A stretch of DNA of 64,000 bases. Source: Acorus gramineus (Eukaryota; Streptophyta; Magnoliopsida; Acorales; Acoraceae). The DNA lies in the NCBI GenBank assembly GCA_030737835.1, contig CM060847.1, forward strand, positions 25,987,604-26,051,603. The letters run 5' to 3'. The notes beneath the pieces were generated by a model. It made no database searches. It was not told where the DNA came from and saw only the letters and a program-made list of their open reading frames with translations. The position numbers and the translations under genes are program-made. The first letter of the stretch is position 1. Every line of letters starts with the position of its first letter. Positions 20,350 to 33,493 of the stretch are shown here, one piece after another.

Positions 20350-23300
20350 TGTCACGCCCCAGGGCGGCCGTCCCCGGGACGCGGCAAGCGTATACATGAT
20401 ATCAGCAGTCAATACGGGAGATCAATAACATACCATAAACAACAGCTAAAAAGCCAACACAGACAACAAAGAGGCTGACATGATGTTTACATAGATAGCG
20501 GAAGCTAAAAAGACTGAATCTGTAAATCAACAACACATTACAGACTTGATACATAATCATATGTCATGTGAGAGCCAATATAAACATAACCATCCAAATA
20601 CAATCCAAACTAGGTGCCCAAGCACAGAAATATATACATACAATCAAGAAGGATGCTGATGGCCTCAAAAACTCGAGGGACATGGCGCTACTCCGCTACT
20701 GGTGCAGTCGCTCAGGGAGCTCCTCCTTCAAGTCCGCCTCGGTATTCACTGGAGAAAAATAATTATGCGAGAGGTGAGCCACACGCTCAGTGAATAGCAC
20801 AACCCATGCATCACAATTTATATTAACCACATTTAATCAAATCACCAGCCTCAAAGTGGCATAAACAACACGAATCCGGTGGTTCGTTACATCGCCGAAC
20901 CACCACACCCTCACCCTCACCCCTCAATAGGTGACAAAGGATATTGGGACTTAATAGGCTGATAATCATCCTTACACAAATCCAGTGGGTCGCCACATCG
21001 CCGGCCCACCACACCCTCACCCTCACCCCTCAATATGGTGACATGGGATATTGGGGCTGACTAGGCTGTTGGTCACCCTTGGTCCACCGATAGTCTCTCC
21101 CCACTCCGTAGGCCGTTTGGCCAACCCCACATTCAGCACAGTCCGTCCCAAATCAGGAGGTGCCTACTGATGGGAGCCCCTGCACGATACAGCCTTTCTA
21201 ATGCCGGGGCAGTATTTACACGGATCCAACGAAGGGAACAGAACAGCCCATCCATACGCATATGATCCACTCGGATCCGCCGACAACACATCTCAACAAC
21301 TCTAAGATGCGGGGAAATTATATATAATAAAAATGAGGAAAAGAAACCTTGGGAGGGCAACCTGAGGTCCCAATATAGGACATCCCGCCAACCAAACAAG
21401 GAACACCGAGAACCCAAGCCCGGGTCTCAATGTTGACCTCGCAAGGCCCCTTAATATTCCCTAAGGCATGCTAAAAATATCATAAGCTTGCATTTAATTT
21501 AATAAATCAAACTAATAGGACGCATGCATAGGTCGAGGCTTTCCTAGCATGATAACAAGGTGACAGGATGCACGGCTCTTACACATATCCTAAGGGTGCA
21601 AGTCCCTAACATACAAAGTCTAGGGTGGCATGCATTCTACACACTAATCATGCACGCATAGATTACATATTAATCAGTTAATATTAACTATGTGCCCCAG
21701 GGGAGGACGGTATACGCCCAAGTGCATATAGCGCCTCCCAACTGGGTTGGGTTGTCCCACTCACCGGTGACCAGGTCGTCGCGCGACCGTCCGTCAAGAT
21801 CTGCAAGACAGGGTAATTAACTTGGTGAGTAACATACACAAATACCACAAAATACACAAAAATACACTAAAATACCCAACACTTGGATAAGCATACATAC
21901 GGCCTGTACGCACGCGAGTCCGAGCTCCCCGACTCACTCCCGAACCCCCGGCAACCATCCGCACGGCCACCCGCCCCGGGATGCACCGCCGCGCCTCAGC
22001 CCGCACACCCAGGTGCACTGCCGGGCCCCTCCCGGCAGGCCTGGACACGCTGCCGAGCCTCCCGGGTGCACCGCGTGCCCACTGCGCCCCAGCGCAGCAA
22101 CCCGCGTGCACACCGCACGCCCTGCACCCAGCGCCTCTCCCCGCGCGCACCCCGCGCGGACCACCGCTCGCCCAGCGCGCCATCGACTCGCTCCGCGTGC
22201 ACCCGGCGCGCACCACCGGCTCACCCACCGCGCGCGCACAGCACGCCTGCGCCTCTGCGCAACGCTCCACGCGCACGGTCCCGCACGGTGCCCAGCGCCC
22301 CAGCGCCCAGCACCCGCGACCATCACCCAGCGCCCAGCACCCGCGCCCTGCACCAGCGCCCAGCACATGCGCCCCGCACCAGCGCCCAGCACACGCGACC
22401 AGCGCCCGAGCGCACGTCCGTGCGCACGCGCGCGCGCCCTGCCACCCGCTCCGCCCGCTGTGCTGCCTGTGCTGCCATCCTGCCCGAGACAGCCAACCAT
22501 CTGCCCAAGCCACTCTACCTCCTCTAACCGGCCACCAATGGCCACTAACCACCACCAATCACCCCAACAGCCACCAACCGTCCCCACACACCCAAAAACA
22601 CCCCCTAACATGCATCTAAACATGGAAAAGAAGGAAAGAAACCTTACCCAAGGAAAGGAAAGGAAAGGAAGGGGACCGGGAGCTCTTCGTGCACCGAAAC
22701 ACCTCCCCAAAGACCTCCACCACCAAGCTCTTCCTCAGCCCTCGAATTGGCTGAAATCAGGGGAGAAAGAGGGGGTGAGAAGGGGCTAAACACGTCGGAA
22801 CTTGAATCCGAAACCACTGGTAGATAGATCGGGATGAGATCTAACCTTTCTATTCTTTGTGTTTTTTATTTCAAGCACTCTAACTAGCTCAAAATCAAGA
22901 AAAAGAGAGAGGGGGAGAGAGAAAATCAATGGGGAAGGTGATGAATAGTGGGGGGGCTAATTTTTAGATTCACTTAAATAAGTCAACACCACTTAAATTA
23001 GGGTTAACTAGGATTAAGGCTTGATTAATTAGGTTTAAGTGGGTTTTGACTTAGGTCAACTCAACCACACAAAAAAACAAAAAGGGTTGACCAAGTCATG
23101 GGTCCACTTTGACCGAGTCAACTCTTTCAATGACTTCTCGCTCGGTCAAAACCCGGATACGCCCCGGAACTGTGAAATTCTGAAACGTACTGGAATTCGA
23201 TGAAATTTTCGTGAGTGGCTTGGAATGGCACCAGGACACATAATATGAAGTTAGATCTTCAATCAGAGTCCTCAAACACATGACGATAGCTAACAGTCCA

Positions 23301-23397
23301 AAATTTTAGCGGTTCCGATCGAAAAATGAAAAAAACTCAAAAACTTCCAAAATGCTCCAATGGTTACCAGAAGGCAAAAAGTGACACATATATAACA
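20350..23397 (-). repeat. 5' LTR of element 2 (complete)
   Basis: On the plus strand it runs from TGTCACGCCCC at 20350 to ATATATAACA at 23397, 3048 bp. It contains the same parts as the LTR of element 1: leader, donor, CpG-rich tract (about 21900-22450), the 36-nt segment at 21765-21800, and paired CCCTCACCCTCACCCCTCAA blocks near 20910 and 21020. Confidence 0.92.
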
Positions 23398-24369
23398 GAC
23401 TGCGCCCAGCGCGCGCCCAAGCCATCCTTACCCCATTTTAACCCTCCCCAACCCCTCACACACACCCCAACCCACCTACCTAGCATGCATGACCTCCCAA
23501 CCAACCCCTTAAGCCAAGAAAATCAAGAAAAGAAGGGGAGGAGCTCACCTTGGAGGGGAACAAAAGGGGGAGGTTCGGGGGCCCTCGACCCACCCGCGAT
23601 CACCTCAACCGCCACCACCACCACCACCGCCTCCTCGGCCTCTCCTCAGCCTCCTCCTCAGCTGAGAATCAGGGGGGGGATTCATGCAAAGAGAGCTTGA
23701 GAGAGGGGAGACAAACAACCACAACAACACTCGCACACAAACCCTCTCATGCACTTGCACCTCCACCATCTCTTCTCTTTGGGGCATATTTACAAACACT
23801 TGGTGGGGGAAATGAAAAGAGAGAAGGAGAGCAAGAAATGCAATCGACGTGGGATTTGGGAGGGGAGAGAGAGAGAGAGAGAGAGATATTTATCAAAATA
23901 TCTTAAGGGGGAATTACTAAGTCGCCCCTCGACTAGAAATTCTGCGCAAGCTTCACTGGAATAGCCATAACTTCCTCGATATAGCTCCGAATTGCACAAT
24001 TCCAAGACCGATGGAAAGCTAAGAAGATTATCTACAACTTTCATGTTTATGCCAAGATCAAATAATCTCTCCAGCTATTCCGAAATTAGAGCTAAACATA
24101 GAGCAGAGCTGCTGCCAGAATTTCCATCCCCGGGGTATAATTGAAAAAATACCCATAACTTTTACTACAAGAATCCAGTTCATCTAATTCTACTTCTGTG
24201 CGAAAGCTAACTAAAAACTGGACATCTTATAGTACACTCATATTTAAACCTCTTCATCTTGGATTTTAATTAAATCAAATCCAAATACCAAATCAGGAAT
24301 ACATAACTTCGAAAAAAATTATGTACCCAAATTTTTAAACAAAGCGCTCCAAATGACACAGGCACAACA
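23398..24369 (-). repeat. 5' portion of a diverged LTR (subfamily X)
   Basis: Read on the minus strand it starts TGTTGTGCCTGTGTC at 24369, resembling the Tekay LTR start. It then has an AT-rich U3-like part, a (GA)n/CT-rich leader (microsatellite near 23867-23886) and a GGTGAG donor near 23548. It ends in CpG-rich sequence at 23398, where element 2 begins. Its 3' half is absent. It most likely received element 2 by insertion, and the far half was then lost with the junction at 14180. Confidence 0.55.
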
Positions 24370-26203
24370 GGGTAAGCTTTTCTCCTCCCTATGCTTGTTT
24401 AAATGCTTGAGAAGGGTGTGTGTTTGGGTATGCATGCTTGCATGGGTGTTAGGGTGGTGAGGGTGGGCTGGGGAGGGGGTGGGAAGGGCTCGGGCGCGCG
24501 TGCGCGCGAGTCTGCGTGCGCAGGCAGGCGCTGGCGCGCACAGACGGGTGCGCTGGCGGGCGCGCGCGCGTACGCGCAGACGTGCGGGCTTGCGCGTGGG
24601 GTGCTGCGCAGGGGCGCAGTACGCGCGGGTACGAGTAGGGATGGACGCGCGGTGCGTGCGCGCGGCAGCGTGTCTGGGCGCGCGGGCAGGGGTGCAGCAG
24701 CGCGTATGGGTGCGTGGGCTGGGGCACGACAGTGTGCCCAGGGCGCAGGGGCCCGTGCGTGCGTGCGCCTTCGTGCGTGCGCGTGCGCATGCGGGTGGCC
24801 GTGCGTGCGGCTGCCAGTGGGTCCGGGAGGGTGTCGGGGCACTCGGACTCGCGTGCGTGTGGGCCCGTATGCATGCTTGTCCGAGTATTGGGTATTTCTA
24901 GTGTATTTCATTTGTATTTGTGTAGTATACTCACCATGTTGAATGCCCCTGTCTTGCAGATCTTGACGGACGGTCACGTAGCGACCCGGGTTCCGGTGAG
25001 TGGGACAATCCAACCCAGTAGGGAGGCGTTCGATACACGTAGGCGTGCATTGCCCTCCCCTGGGGCACCATAGTTGCAAATTAACTAGTATTAAATGTAA
25101 ACTATGCATGCATGATTAATATGGTATATCCATGCCATCTTAGACTTTGTATGCCAGGGATACGCACCCTTATATCATGTATAGCGGCCTATGCATGTTT
25201 AGACACCAAGCCCCGAGCTATGCATGTTCCCATCTAGTTTAATTTAATTAAATCAAAATGTGAGCATATAGTTACAAGCATGCCATAGTGAATATTATAA
25301 CCTTGTTGTTATAATATATGTCTCCCCGCATCTGAGTTATGCGCCCTAGAGGAATTCTGGAGAATTCATGACATTAGTAGAGTTACAATCAGTGTCGGCG
25401 GATCCAAGAGGATCGTATCCGTGTGAGTAGGCTGTCTTCTCCTTGTGGTTGGATCCGAGGTAGGTACTCCCCGACGTTGGCTGTACCTGACAGAGGGCTC
25501 CCGTCCGTAGGTACCTCCGATGTGCCGGACAGTACTGATAGCGGGAGTGGACTAGGTGGAGGCCCGAGGGTGGGAGAGGCTACCGGGTGGACCAGGGGTG
25601 GAGAGCGGTCTAGTATGCCCCAAGAGGCCCATGTCACCCCCCGGAAAGGGTGAGGGTGAGGGGGGAGGTGGGTTGGCGATGAAACGACCCATTAGAATGT
25701 GTTGTTGATCCCGTGTGAGGGGCTATAAATTATATAAGGTTGATATGAATTGTGATGCATGGGTTGTGCTATTCACTGAGCGTGTGGCTCACCCCTCGCA
25801 TATATTTTTCTCCAGTGATATCTGAGTCGGATCTGAAGGAGGAGCTCCCCGAGGCACATCAGCAATAGAGGAGCAGCGTCACGTTCTGCAAGTGAGAGGC
25901 CATCAGCATCCCTTCTTGATTGTATGTACTGTTATCTGTGCTTGGGCACACGTTTGTATATTTGGGTGTCATTGTATATATTGGCTCTCACAGGACAGTT
26001 GATTATGTATCGGGTCTGTAATATGTCTTTGAATTACAAACTCAGTAGTTTGAGCTTCCGCTATTTGTATGTATTATGTCAGCTGCCTCATTGTCTGTGT
26101 TGTCATTTTTTATGTTGTTTAGAGTATGTTATTGATCCTGTATAGACTGCTGATATTATATATACCTGCTACGTCTCAGGGACTGCCGCCCTGGGGCGTG
26201 ACA
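24370..26203 (+). repeat. 3' portion of a diverged Tekay-like LTR (subfamily Y)
   Basis: It begins abruptly with GGGTAAGC, the position of the leader donor in other LTRs. It continues through a CpG-rich tract (24480-24830), TTGCAG and the 36-nt segment 24960-24995, a TCTCCAG acceptor at 25815, and ends GGGGCGTGACA at 26203. The upstream third of the LTR is missing. TAAGA at 26204 would be the right target duplication, but its partner is not present. Confidence 0.75.
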
Positions 26204-28037
26204 TAAGAAGATGGTAAATACAGAAAGATACATGACTTCTCTCATCCATCTTTCCACTTTGTGATTGGTATGTTGAATTTTATTCCTTTACGATTTATAA
26301 CATATCTAACTATCCTAATTTTTTTCTAACAAATTGTTCTTTGTTTTTTATTAATAATATAATATTCATTTAAGAAATCTATTTAAATTTAATAATATGC
26401 ATTTTTTTTATTATTCATTTGTATAAACATATATTTTAATATTTAAAAAAAAACCGTGGTAGACATATTGATGTCTTTGTAGTATCCATATATTAAAGGC
26501 AAAAGGCAAAAGCCCAATGAAAAGAACATCACAGCAGCTGGGGATGTAAAAAAAAAAAAAAAAACCAGCAAAGGTGTCTGCCCAGGCCCAAAAAAATCTT
26601 AACAACCTTCTATTCTTCCATGATAATTTTGCTCCTTACAAATCATTAAGGTCCACCATTTCCATGATACCTGCATGTTTAATAGTCTATATGCGTCGAT
26701 AACAAAGTATGTACTTAAATATATATTAAATGTGCATTCGTAGGGTATGTATACAATGGGTAGTAAAAAGAGATGTCGAGCTTCTTGGTATGTTTCTTTA
26801 ACATATATATGTACTCGCCTAAAAGAGGAATATGCAATTTAACAAGACACATGTTTTCAATGAAAATATTCATTCATTAGATGAAAAAGGTCAATAATTT
26901 GTGAAGGGAAGCATATAACAGACAACGAGGCGGATACCTTGTTCTTCCACAGAAAAATGAACTATATCCCCTACTGGATTTGGTTGGTGTTGTCTGCAAT
27001 AAGAAACTTCTACAACTTTGGAGAAAAAGAAACGAATCAATGTAGCAGAAAAATAAACAAACTATTCATTGTCAGGCATTGTGCCGCTGGAGGAGAGAGA
27101 ATACAAAAAATCGTAGATGAAATTGAGGAGAGAGAAGAAAGTTTATTTATTGTGAGAGGGAGGGAACCAATAATGGGAGGTCAAAAAATGGGGTCGAAAA
27201 CTTTGACAAAATGTTTTTGGAGGAAACTTTTTGGGGTGGGTGATTAAAAAAATAGTTTCTAGGGGAGAGGGGAGAGAGTGAGAAAAAGTGGGGGGTAGAC
27301 ATGGACTTGGGAAGGACGTGGAGACTGGATTCTATGCTGGAAATGGATCTGGGTGCGACAACATTGTTGAAACATTTATTCCATTTTTGATATACATGAT
27401 GAACAGATACAAAATTGTTGCTCAGGGGAAGTAATATAATGAGCTGCAAAACAAGCACGTCTGCTCAAGCTGTTATTACTTGACTTTTATTTTTTTCAGT
27501 TGTTAGCTTATAAGTAAAGTTACAAATCAAAATGGGGTTTTATGAAAAAAGAAGTAGATGTTCACCATATTAGAGTTAAAGTCTTTCAGAATCCTACTCA
27601 TTTAGATAAAATTTTGAAATTATTTCTTCTTTGTATTTCTTTTTCTTAAGTCTACAAATATCTATGATTTATGAAAGTTTTCACAAATCTTAGTTGAAAT
27701 AAAATAACACATGATATTTGCCCACGACGAGGAGTCTCATTCGAATAACTTCGTCTACGAATTAAGATCTCAATAACACTTATGTTTTATCTATGAATTG
27801 ATGTCCAACTCGAATAACGTTTTTTTATTAACGAATTAATGCCCTAATTGAATAATTCAGGACTTAGAAATTCATGAAAATGAATCCCCACCCCTAGTAA
27901 ACTGTGTTATTTAAGCTTCGGATTTTGTTTGCATGCTGCTCGTCTAATACTTTAAATTACCATCTAATTATTCATCCAGAAAGAAATACAAGAACGCCTT
28001 GCCTAGTGAAGTTTTGCTTGCCTATTGATTTCTTATA
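26204..28037. other. AT-rich intergenic stretch, no gene recognised
   Basis: The base composition is low-GC with A/T runs (poly-A at 26547-26565). A 102-codon open frame at 26939-27247 has no recognisable domain and a simple basic/acidic composition, so I do not call it a gene. Degenerate repeats containing GAATAAC and ACGAATTAA occur around 27735-27860. Confidence 0.5.
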
Positions 28038-28046
28038 TTCTTATTA

Positions 28047-28775
28047 GGGTTTTTTTTGCATGTATACCATCAAAAAATTTATTATTTATTTTCATACTTT
28101 TACAAATAACATATTTATTTTTATACCATTAAAAATTTTCTTAATAAAAGAATGTGTCCATCTTTTATTTTTTTAATCAAAATGAAATTTAACTATAGTT
28201 AGTTCTTAACCAAGAAATAAAAATGACAAAAAAAATATTAACATAATATTTATCATAACATAAATAATTAAACATAATAACTTAATTAATCTCTTGTTTT
28301 TTTCAAATCAACCGTGAATCATTCAAACTTATCCCTTCTTTCCTTTTCTTCCAATCAAGATCTAGATTTTAAAAAAATTTGTCATTTTGTAATATATTTG
28401 ATTAATTATTCTCAAAATAATTTTATTTCATTTCTTGGAATGTAAGTATAATAATTACTATGTCTTTGCTAATAAACAGTTTGTATATTTAATGTTTATG
28501 GTTTTAGATTTTAGATGAAATTTATCATTTTCATGTTAAAATTAATATTTTTTATTCATAATAATATTGTAATCGGTAAGGTAAAATATGCAAAATAAAA
28601 AAATAAGGGTAATTTGGTTAATTTTTTTAAGACTTTAGCGGTTTTAATGTAAGTTAACTAGAATGGCAAATATACATAATTTCTAATATTCCAATGGTAT
28701 AAAAAATAAATAGGTTATTTGGAGTGGTAAAAAAATAAATACCATGTTTTTATATTGTACATATACAAAAAACTC
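28047..28775. mobile_element. Mutator-like MITE with long terminal inverted repeats
   Basis: The ends are GGGTTTTTTTTGCATG and, inverted, GAGTTTTTTGTATATG. The inverted similarity extends about 80 bp on each side (28047-28131 and 28690-28775), including TATTTATTTTTATACCATT. A perfect 9-bp duplication, TTCTTATTA, flanks it at 28038-28046 and 28776-28784. Nine bases is the Mutator superfamily hallmark. The interior is AT-rich and encodes no transposase. Confidence 0.85.
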
Positions 28776-28844
28776 TTCTTATTATTTTGTTATCATAATA
28801 GTAATTTTTGTATTATATATGAAGCTTTTAAGGGTCCCCATTTG

Positions 28845-29045
28845 GCCAGAGGCCCGAAAGCCATGCATGCTCGCCCAACCTGGGCCTCTGCACGGGTCGG
28901 GCTCGCCCGGCCGATTTTTAGGGCGGGTTGAGTCCAAGCCTAATTTTGGGGCGCTGAGCTGGCCCATGGGCTAACCTGAACTAGGCCCGTTCGGGTTATC
29001 TCGTAGGCTTGCCCACGGGCCTTGCCCGTAGGCAAGCGGGAGGCA
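28845..29045. repeat. GC-rich hAT-like fragment
   Basis: CCCGGCC, GGGTCGGGCTCG, GGCCCGTTCGGG and related words are packed in about 200 bp inside AT-rich DNA. This is typical of the subterminal parts of plant hAT elements. I could not define ends or an 8-bp duplication. Confidence 0.35.
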
Positions 29046-29383
29046 ATACAATGAAGGAATCACATGTAATTTTATGTAATTTTTATTGGAATATTGGTTG
29101 AATTATGCAAATTATTGACTTTTATGTAGATGCCAACCTAGTTAGGTACATGTAGTGATTCGGTTTTTCAAGTAATTAATTCATTTTATTTTTTATTTTT
29201 TAATAGATGGTGTGGAGGGAAAAATTTGCATCCTTTCAAAAGACGACATGTGTCAAAGATTAAGCAGGTGTAAATCATTGCGCCTGGTAACTGATAACCC
29301 GACTTGGTGAAGGTAGAACTGAGAAATGTCGAATAGGCACAGCCGAGTACGTCAGGCATGACCAAATTAGTCTCCTCATGAGT

Positions 29384-31107
29384 AGGCCTTGTCTGTATCG
29401 TTTTCCGGTCGCTTTCCGCTCCTGGGTTTTTGGCGTGTGTGGGGGTTTTCCAGGGATTCGGGTCCGAATGCGCCTTGCGGGCTCAGTCGGATCGTCTCTC
29501 AGAAGGGGGATGGGGTGTGGTTCCTCGCTGAGGTGCCCGACAGCTCCTCAGGAGGATTCAAGGGTGATTGTGATCGCCACCTGCTTTCTCAAAAAACAGG
29601 AAAAGTTGGGTGTTGCTATTGATCGCCTTTGTGGGGGGATTGTGGGTTCTCCGCTCTGAGCTACAGGCCTGCTGCACACAGAGGTGAAAATGGGGAATCT
29701 TTTTCTGCTTCCGAAACTTGACAAAGGGAGGTTTAAAAAGACAGGGGGTGGGTGAGGACCGGCTACTGGACTTTAGCCGCCTTGAGGGGGATGGCTACTT
29801 ATGACTACGCCTGGGACCTGGCTCTGTTTGGGCAGAACCTGGGTAAGAAATGGGTTAGGGTTTGGTAGAGGTTAAGCTAGGTTTTTCCTAGGTTTTGGAG
29901 AGGGTTTTTAAAGTAGTACTGTCGGGGGTGAAGGATTTGAATAGGTGATTGTTGATGATGGTTGATTGAGATTGTGATATGTATTGATGAAGAGTTGGTG
30001 ATGTTGAAGAAGAGTTGGGTGCCCCCTATTTTTAGAAAAAATGGGGCAGAGGAGTGTCCACAGGACAATAGATCAAATTGGATAATAAGGTGGTTGATTT
30101 GACCTCCCATTAGATCTTTGTTTCTAACAATTGCCCAAGTGAGGGGCGGCCACTCTCAAGATGCCACCCCCATTATGACCTGCCAAACATCCAATCTCTG
30201 ATAAGCGGTGGCTTGAGGCGGTTACTATGGTTGAACCGTCAAAGAAGGGGCGGCTAAAAGGAACAAACCGCCGTAATCATTAGCATTAAATGCTTCATTA
30301 TGTCCCATCCAAGGGAAGCGGTTGGGGGCGGTTTAAGGGACGGCTAGTTGAAACTAGCCCGCCTAATGAGGGGCGACTACTTTCAACTAGCTGCCCGGCT
30401 TCTGGCCTTTTAATTTTTCTAAGTGTTTGTGGCCAAGGTTCCATTTGTTCCTTTAAAGATGTTTTCTATTAGATTCCAAATGTGATCATTTCTAAATATT
30501 ACTTGAAGTATCTTCATTTCTTTAGACGGTCAAAATTGGGGTATTTATAGGCCTGTCAACGGGTCGTGGGTCGACCCGGACCCGACCCGATACAAGGCAT
30601 AAATACCCAACCCACAGGACCCGACAATCAAAACGGGTCGGGTCTGGGTCCACCCCGACCCGATCCTATGGACCCAATTGACCCAACCCAAATACTATGT
30701 AATTTTTTTTATTTATGATCCAACCCAACCTTTATAACTAAATACGAAATAATCATTTAAAAATTTTAAGCATTTGAAATATTTTTACAACTTTTTCGCT
30801 TCACGTAAAAGCATAATAATCCAAACCGTATTCCAAATGTTCCCTCATAAAAGATTAAAAAATAAAAATAGTGAAAAACTATTTATAATGCAATAGACTC
30901 TATTAAAAAATAACAAATGAAGCCATTGTAGGCCCTTAAGAAGTTCATTGACCTCTCTTTGTTTTACTTAGGTCTGTTAATGGGACGACCTGACCCGACT
31001 GAGATCCAAAATAGACCCGACCCGAAAGACCCGACAATCAAACGGGTCGGTTCTTGGTCCACCCTGACCTGACCCAGACCCAACCCGTTGATAGGCCTAC
31101 TAACAAG
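29384..31107. mobile_element. Unidentified insertion in the left LTR, ending in a hAT-like inverted repeat
   Basis: The right LTR runs straight across this point, so 1.7 kb is extra here. The first 1.1 kb is a moderately GC-rich stretch with a 93-codon open frame (29378-29659) and no domain I recognise. From 30548 to 31098 it contains inverted ends, AGGCCTGTCAACGGGT against AGGCCTATCAACGGGT. These have GACCCGACCCG-type subterminal words at 30565-30680 and 30985-31090, like plant hAT MITEs. No clean 8-bp duplication was found. Confidence 0.45.
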
Positions 31108-31135
31108 GTGACTTAGGTGTGGTCGGGACAGCCTT

Positions 31136-33493
31136 TGTAACACCCCCGAATCGACAACCTATTTTAGGCGAGGGAGACGGTGTGCTACTTTAACATAAAC
31201 CTCGAATCTTAGAAAAGTCTAAGGAAGTTTAACCATTATTCATCCAAGCATAAATTAAATAATTAACTAAACTACACTGATAAATTAAAACTTAAAACAT
31301 CACCAGGATCTAACAATAGCTCATCCTAAGTTTGGATGATTACACACATGATTTTTATTTAAAACTTCACAATCTATACGGTTTTGCTGATAGAGCTAAG
31401 GAAAGTCTACTACATGCCAAAAGAAATGTTTTATTCACCCTAATGAAAGCAAAGCTAAATGATGAAGGACAACGACCCAAACTCGATCTCGCTAAATGCC
31501 TTCGAGATCCACGAACACTACTACTCGATCCTCAAATCTAAAAGGGGAAAAAGAGAGGGGTGCTACAACACGCTCAGTGAATGGACCATCATTATCCCGT
31601 TAGTACAGTTTATTCAAAATAGTCATAATATGTCCACACAGGCATGTAATATATCAAGAGAGGAAATATACAAAAAGATCATCAAGACATGCAATAATAT
31701 ATATATACGCAATCTTATCCAACATGATGCATGCAATACCACAAACACGCAGTCCGTATTAGCCCACACAGCTCGCGGGGCCTTCCACATGCATGGCCAC
31801 GAAGACTTGGGTCATACGTTCTTAGACTAGGACACATAGCCTACACCCACACGGATATTGTCACATAGACGGGTCACGCAGACAAGAATGCATGCAACGA
31901 CAATCTAGTTATCTTCAAAATCACGACAATCTAGTTATCTTCGAAATCACAATAAAACCATATAAGATAAATATATCAACAAAAGCATGCTCGGATTTTT
32001 TTTATATTGAAACTAGCAATTATATCTCGCAAAATAAGACGATCCTAGTATGAAATACATAATATACTTCCTTTGAAAGATACATATGAGATCAAGTCCA
32101 CTCACCTCGGTCCAATGACACGCAAGCCAATCCAATAAATTCTATAGTGATCTAACAAGTCCTGAAAAACACGACTTAAATTACAAAGTGCACAAACAAT
32201 ACGAGACTTGATGGTACCGAAATTTCCACAATACGATGGCTCAGAGTTGGCCGTCCATAAGCAAATCGACGGCCCTATGGTGGGCCATTCATATAGAAAA
32301 AAACCAACGGCCCTATTGTGTACCGTCCATATATAACTCGATGGCCCTATTGTGGGCCGTCCAGAATCCTGCACCCGAAGATTTCCTTTTTTTAAAAAAA
32401 AACTTAATACATTCTCTCATTCATAAACATATATGAGTATGTTCGAAAAACATTTGCAAAATAGATTCTAGCCATATATAATTAATCAAAAACCAAATCT
32501 TATTTGATTGACACAATTCTACCAAATAAATCGATAAAAATATTATTACATAAAAGACCCTCGAAAAACAAATACAAAAGCATAGATCCAATTATATTAT
32601 CAAAAATCCATATATAAGTCATGTAAAACAATGTAAAACAGTGAGGAAAATAGATCAAAGATCAATCATATAGGAGAAGAACCGATCAAAAACCCTAGGT
32701 TTATCAAAATACATATAGATCTCATAAAACCCTAGTTTAAATCATAAGAAAAAAGAAACTCCATAAATCTGATGTTAAACACAAAGAATAGTTAAAACAA
32801 TAATACATAATTAAAAACAATAAAATATAGGTTGGTAAAACATAGAACTAAAGAAACAATGAAAAACCCATGAAAACCTTAACTTTTCAAACCCAAGACT
32901 CAAAAACATTCATCATAAACCTTATTTCAATGAAAAACGCACCAACATTGAAAGGGAAAACATACTTACTAGCCCCTTTTCGGATTTCCTCACATAGCCA
33001 CTAAAAGAAGAAATAGGAAGAAGAAAAGAGAGAGAGACTTTAGAGTTTTAGGGTTGGATGGGGAGAAAGAGAGAGAAAAGGTCACTTAAATAATCTCTCA
33101 CATGGGGGACAAGAAATAAATCAAATCCCCAGCATATCAATAATGTAATAGCATATTTAGGGTTTCTAAATCTGAGTTTTTCAAAATTGAAATCGCTGCT
33201 AGGGTGACAACACCCATTTGGGCTGTCACAATCCTACAAAACCGACGGCTCACCTTGAAGCCGTCCAGAAAAACCCAATGGCTCCCCCATGAGCAGTCCC
33301 CATTTCCTTTGCCTGACACCCTGACACAATTTGGCCCATAACGTACCTGATACATGTCCGATTCACGATCCGAAATACGCATTGGAAAGCTAACAAAATA
33401 AGGATTCTAACCATACTAAGAAATCAGAATTTGGAATACTAGGCACTCCACGGGATTCAGCACAAATATAGCCTAAAATTTGCAGTCATTTCA
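31136..33493 (-). mobile_element. Diverged solo LTR nested in the Tat-like LTR
   Basis: It runs on the plus strand from TGTAACACCCCC to TCATTTCA (2358 bp) with near-matching flanks GCCTT (31131-31135) and GCCTA (33494-33498). It contains ACACGCTCAGTGAATGGACC near 31567, a motif shared with the Tekay LTRs here. It also has GAAAGCTAAC and GAGAGAGA leader-type sequence near 33030-33080, placing it on the minus strand as a distant member. The surrounding LTR is continuous once it is removed. Confidence 0.65.

Larger units (their letters stand above)
14180..23397 (-). mobile_element. Tekay-type Ty3/gypsy element 2 (minus strand, 3' LTR truncated)
   Basis: Read on the minus strand the order is 5' LTR (20350-23397), PBS, gag-pol, polypurine tract and a 3' LTR that is cut off at 14180. 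Protein sequence and LTR are close relatives of elements 1 and 3. The left end has no terminal bases and no duplication because it is fused to the gag fragment of the tandem unit. The right end is intact (ATATATAACA at 23397), so GACTG at 23398 may be the surviving copy of its target duplication. Confidence 0.9.

Noticed and set aside
26939-27247. 102-codon open frame in the AT-rich stretch as a host gene
   Set aside because: There is no domain, no neighbouring exon and no promoter signals, and its length is not surprising in this sequence.
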